Assembly: GCA_016710065.1 (NCBI GenBank)
Contig: JADJLP010000001.1
Span: forward strand, 1,488,001-1,552,000
Origin: Candidatus Ideonella esbjergensis
GTDB taxonomy: Bacteria > Pseudomonadota > Gammaproteobacteria > Burkholderiales > Burkholderiaceae_C
Length of the DNA stretch: 64,000 bases
Direction: 5' to 3'
Part shown: positions 61,696 to 64,000 of the stretch, one piece after another
Numbering within the stretch: position 1 is the stretch's first letter
Layout of the letters: every line of letters starts with the position of its first letter
The notes under the pieces: generated by a model
The model's database searches: none
What the model saw: only the letters and a program-made list of their open reading frames with translations
Told to the model about the DNA's origin: nothing
Made by a program: the position numbers and the translations under genes

Positions 61696-63117
61696 TCATC
61701 GCTCGCGAAAGGCCTCTCGCGCCTTCAGCAGCGGGCGCAGGATGAATTCCAGCACCGTGCGCTCACCCGTGTTGATTTCCACCGACGCCGTCATGCCCGG
61801 GATCACCGAGAGCGGCTCGCCATGCGCCATCAGGCCGTTGCTGTCGATGCTCACGCGGGCGCGGTAGTAGGTGTTGTCGGGGCCACCGCCGGGGCGGTCC
61901 ACGTCGCCCAGCGCATCGGGGCTGATGCTTTCCACCTTGCCTCGCAGGCCGCCGTAGACGTTGAAGTCGTAGGCTGAAAGCTTGGTGGTGGCCATCTGGC
62001 CCACGTGCACAAAGCCGATGTCGGCCGGCTTCACCTTGGCTTCGATCAGCAAGCGCGTGCCCTTGGGCACGATCTCCAGGATGGGGGCGCCCGGGCTTAC
62101 GATTCCACCCAAGGTGTTGATGCGGATGTTCTTCACCAGGCCGTCCACCGGCGAGGTGAGCAGGGTGCGGCGCACCACGTCGTCGCGCTCCACCTGTTGC
62201 TGGTCCAACTGGTTCAAATCGCTCTGGGCGCGCAGCAGCTCGGTGCTGGCCTCCTGGCGGAAGCGGTTCTGGCGCTCCAGTGATTGCTGGCGCATGTCGT
62301 TGATCTGGCGGCGCAGCCGCATCACCTCCACGTCCGACATCAGGCCTTGTGCCGACATGCGCACGGCCATGTCCAGCTCGTGCATCACCATGCCTATGCT
62401 TTGCTGGTTGGCCTGCACGGCCTCGTTCAGCAAGCGGCGGCGGGCGGCGTAGGCCTCGGTCTCGGCGCGCACGGTGCGCGGGTCCGACACCACCTCGGGC
62501 GGGAAGTTCAGCGGCTTGCCATCGGCCTCGGCGCGCAAGCGGGCGATGGTGCCCATCAGCGCCAGGCGGCGCGCCTTGCCTTCGTTCTGTTGGGCCTCGA
62601 AACGGGTCGGGTCCAGGCGCAGCAGCGGCTGGCCGGCAGTGACCTTGCCACCCTCGCGCACCAACATCTCGCGCAGGATGCCGCCTTCCAGACTGGCGAT
62701 GATTTGCTCGTGGCCGTCGGGCACCACGCGCGCATCGGCGTGGGTGATCTGCTCGACCTTGGTGGTGGCGGCCCAGGCGATGATGGCGGCCACACCCAGC
62801 ACCATCAGCCAGATGGCGCCGTGTACGGCGGGGCGGGCTTCGACATGCTGGGCCTCTCGCACGGCTTCGAGAAACAGCTCGTCGCCGGGCTTGAGAGCGA
62901 TGTGGTGGGTGGCGCTGGCCTTGGCCCTGGCTGCAGCGGCGCTCTGGCGCCGCTCGCCCTTGCGGGTTTCCAGCAGCTTGGCTTGGTCGGGCGCCGCACC
63001 CGGTGTGCGGCTGGCCACATTGCCCCAGCGCGCCTCGGCCGTGCCTGCCACCACCACGTTGCCGCCGTTCAGTTTCGGCTCTACCTTCACCCATTGGCGC
63101 TTGCTGGCAACGCTCAT
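61696..63117 (-). CDS. HlyD family type I secretion periplasmic adaptor
   Basis: 473 residues. One membrane helix (99-118, GAIWLMVLGVAAIIAWAAT) follows an unusually long, Ala/Lys/Arg-rich cytoplasmic N-terminus. Periplasmic part: lipoyl half-motif DGHEQIIASLEGGILREMLV, a long coiled coil (NEAVQANQQSIGMVMHELDM onward), second half-motif RTLLTSPVDGLVKNIRIN and the C-terminal beta-barrel ending RTVLEFILRPLLKAREAF. It bridges the inner-membrane ABC exporter to a TolC-type pore. Start overlaps the ABC gene's stop by four bases. Confidence 0.93.
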   Translation of the reverse strand: MSVASKRQWVKVEPKLNGGNVVVAGTAEARWGNVASRTPGAAPDQAKLLETRKGERRQSAAAARAKASATHHIALKPGDELFLEAVREAQHVEARPAVHGAIWLMVLGVAAIIAWAATTKVEQITHADARVVPDGHEQIIASLEGGILREMLVREGGKVTAGQPLLRLDPTRFEAQQNEGKARRLALMGTIARLRAEADGKPLNFPPEVVSDPRTVRAETEAYAARRRLLNEAVQANQQSIGMVMHELDMAVRMSAQGLMSDVEVMRLRRQINDMRQQSLERQNRFRQEASTELLRAQSDLNQLDQQQVERDDVVRRTLLTSPVDGLVKNIRINTLGGIVSPGAPILEIVPKGTRLLIEAKVKPADIGFVHVGQMATTKLSAYDFNVYGGLRGKVESISPDALGDVDRPGGGPDNTYYRARVSIDSNGLMAHGEPLSVIPGMTASVEINTGERTVLEFILRPLLKAREAFRER

Positions 63118-64000
63118 GCGGGTACCCCGACCTTGCTGCGTGCAGGCGCTTTTGCAGCTTGCGGCGGCTGGCCCGACAGGGCGGCCAGCACCTGGGTCTT
63201 GGGGCCGTCGGCCATGATGCGGCCGTTGTCGACCACGATGATGCGGTTCACCACCTCCAGCACGGCAGGCCGGTGCGTCACCACCACCAGCGTGCGCTGG
63301 CCGGCGGCCGCGCCCAGGCGTTGCAGGAAGAGTTGTTCAGACTGCGCGTCCATGGAGCTGGTGGGTTCGTCCATCAGCAAGATGGGCGGCGAGGTGACCA
63401 GGCAACGCGCCAGGGCTACCAGCTGGCGCTGGCCACCCGAGAGCAGCGCGCCGCGCTCACCCACCGGCAAATCCCAACCCAATGGGTGGCTGGCCACCAG
63501 ACGGTCCAGGCCGGTGAGCTGGGCAATGTGCTGCAGGCGGTGCGCGTCGGCCAGGGCGCGGCCCAGCAGCACGTTGTCGCGCAGCGTGCCACTGAACAGG
63601 CGCGGGTCTTGGGCGACGAAGCCGACCTGCTCGCGGTAGTCGGCGGGGTCGATCTGGCGCAGGTCAATGCCTTCCACCTCCACGCGGCCCTCGGTGGGCT
63701 GGTACAGCCCGGCCAGCAAGCGCAGGATGGTGGACTTGCCACTGCCGATGCGGCCCAGGATGGCCACGCGCTCGCCCGGCTGGATGACCAGGTTCACCTC
63801 GCTCAACACCTTGGGCGCCGGGTCGGTGCCGGTGGCGGGGTAGGCGAAGCAGGCGCCGCGCAGCGCCATGGCGCCACTGAGTTGCGGGCGGGTGACGTAG
63901 TTGCGGCTCTCGTCGCGCTCCAGCGGCAGGCGCATCAGGCTGTCGAGCGACACCATGGCCGCCTGCGCGCTCTGGTAGCGCGTGGCCAGGCTCACCACGC
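63114..64000 (-). CDS. Type I secretion ABC transporter (permease/ATPase), C-terminal part
   Basis: Truncated by the window edge: only the C-terminal ~295 residues are visible. The start of the visible part is the end of the membrane domain (SAQAAMVSLDSLMRLPLERD), followed by the ATPase domain with Walker A LGRIGSGKSTILRLLAGLYQ, Q-loop VGFVAQDPRLFSGTLRDN, signature LSGGQRQLVALARCL and Walker B ILLMDEPTSSMD. LapB/HlyB-type exporters of RTX or adhesin proteins have this form. Upstream exported substrate and outer-membrane genes would lie beyond 64 kb. Confidence 0.92.
   Translation of the reverse strand, partial: VVSLATRYQSAQAAMVSLDSLMRLPLERDESRNYVTRPQLSGAMALRGACFAYPATGTDPAPKVLSEVNLVIQPGERVAILGRIGSGKSTILRLLAGLYQPTEGRVEVEGIDLRQIDPADYREQVGFVAQDPRLFSGTLRDNVLLGRALADAHRLQHIAQLTGLDRLVASHPLGWDLPVGERGALLSGGQRQLVALARCLVTSPPILLMDEPTSSMDAQSEQLFLQRLGAAAGQRTLVVVTHRPAVLEVVNRIIVVDNGRIMADGPKTQVLAALSGQPPQAAKAPARSKVGVPA

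Overview
The window is about 64 kb of GC-rich, gene-dense bacterial chromosome. Gene content and order point to Betaproteobacteria, order Burkholderiales, most likely a Comamonadaceae-type genome. Evidence includes rpsP-rimM-trmD-rplS, an argD-argF operon next to a DUF3579 gene and rpsT-murJ, a kinase/universal-stress fusion, and many genes coupled by ATGA overlaps. This placement is by recognition of families only; no search was run. No prophage, CRISPR array, rRNA or tRNA gene was seen.

Layout. 1-6.0 kb: small envelope and housekeeping genes (HMA protein, plsY, ridA, a CxxC thioredoxin-fold protein), then a leftward PHP phosphatase / M48 protease / YciO operon. 6.1-12.3 kb: aminopeptidase P, a LuxR-type regulator with two C-terminal HTH domains, a divergent Calx-beta-like lipoprotein and a secreted protein of unknown function. 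12.5-23.4 kb: a catabolic locus. marR-kynB-kynU-kynA runs leftward with 4-nt overlaps and should turn tryptophan into anthranilate. Divergently, a rightward series encodes a 2-aminobenzoyl-CoA monooxygenase/reductase, SDR, enoyl-CoA hydratase, acyl-CoA dehydrogenase, aryl-CoA ligase and a RidA deaminase, which together look like a complete aerobic CoA-thioester route for anthranilate. 23.5-31.3 kb: M16 peptidase, YkgJ-type protein, kinase-USP fusion with an overlapping phosphoesterase, argF and argD. 31.5-46.8 kb: DUF3579, rpsT, murJ, a SirB1-type gene, perM-hda-HAD-pcnB-folK, the DUF47/Pit phosphate uptake pair, rpsP-rimM-trmD-rplS, a structured RNA candidate, a Nudix hydrolase and a CobD/CbiB-family protein. 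46.8-64 kb: rsgA, an STE24-type protease, orn, a complete liv-type ABC operon, tartrate/malate dehydrogenase, a GDT1-type transporter, a SUV3-like helicase, rhodanese, formate-THF ligase, MGMT and the start of a type I secretion operon.

Sequence quality matters for interpretation. From about 13.2 to 30.5 kb nearly every gene is broken by 1-2 nt indels, very densely between 16 and 26 kb, while genes on both sides are intact. Most indels fall in short homopolymers and leave conserved protein readable in the next frame, and argD is among the broken genes. Local sequencing or assembly error is therefore the first explanation. One larger loss, in the FAD domain of the monooxygenase near 17.07 kb, does not fit single-base error. 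Dispersed REP-like palindromes occur at six places.

The most interesting items are a compact, stem-rich element at 44.87-45.02 kb that resembles HEARO/omega-RNA scaffolds but has no IscB gene beside it, and the kynurenine-to-anthraniloyl-CoA locus with a RidA that could act on the enamine product of its key enzyme.
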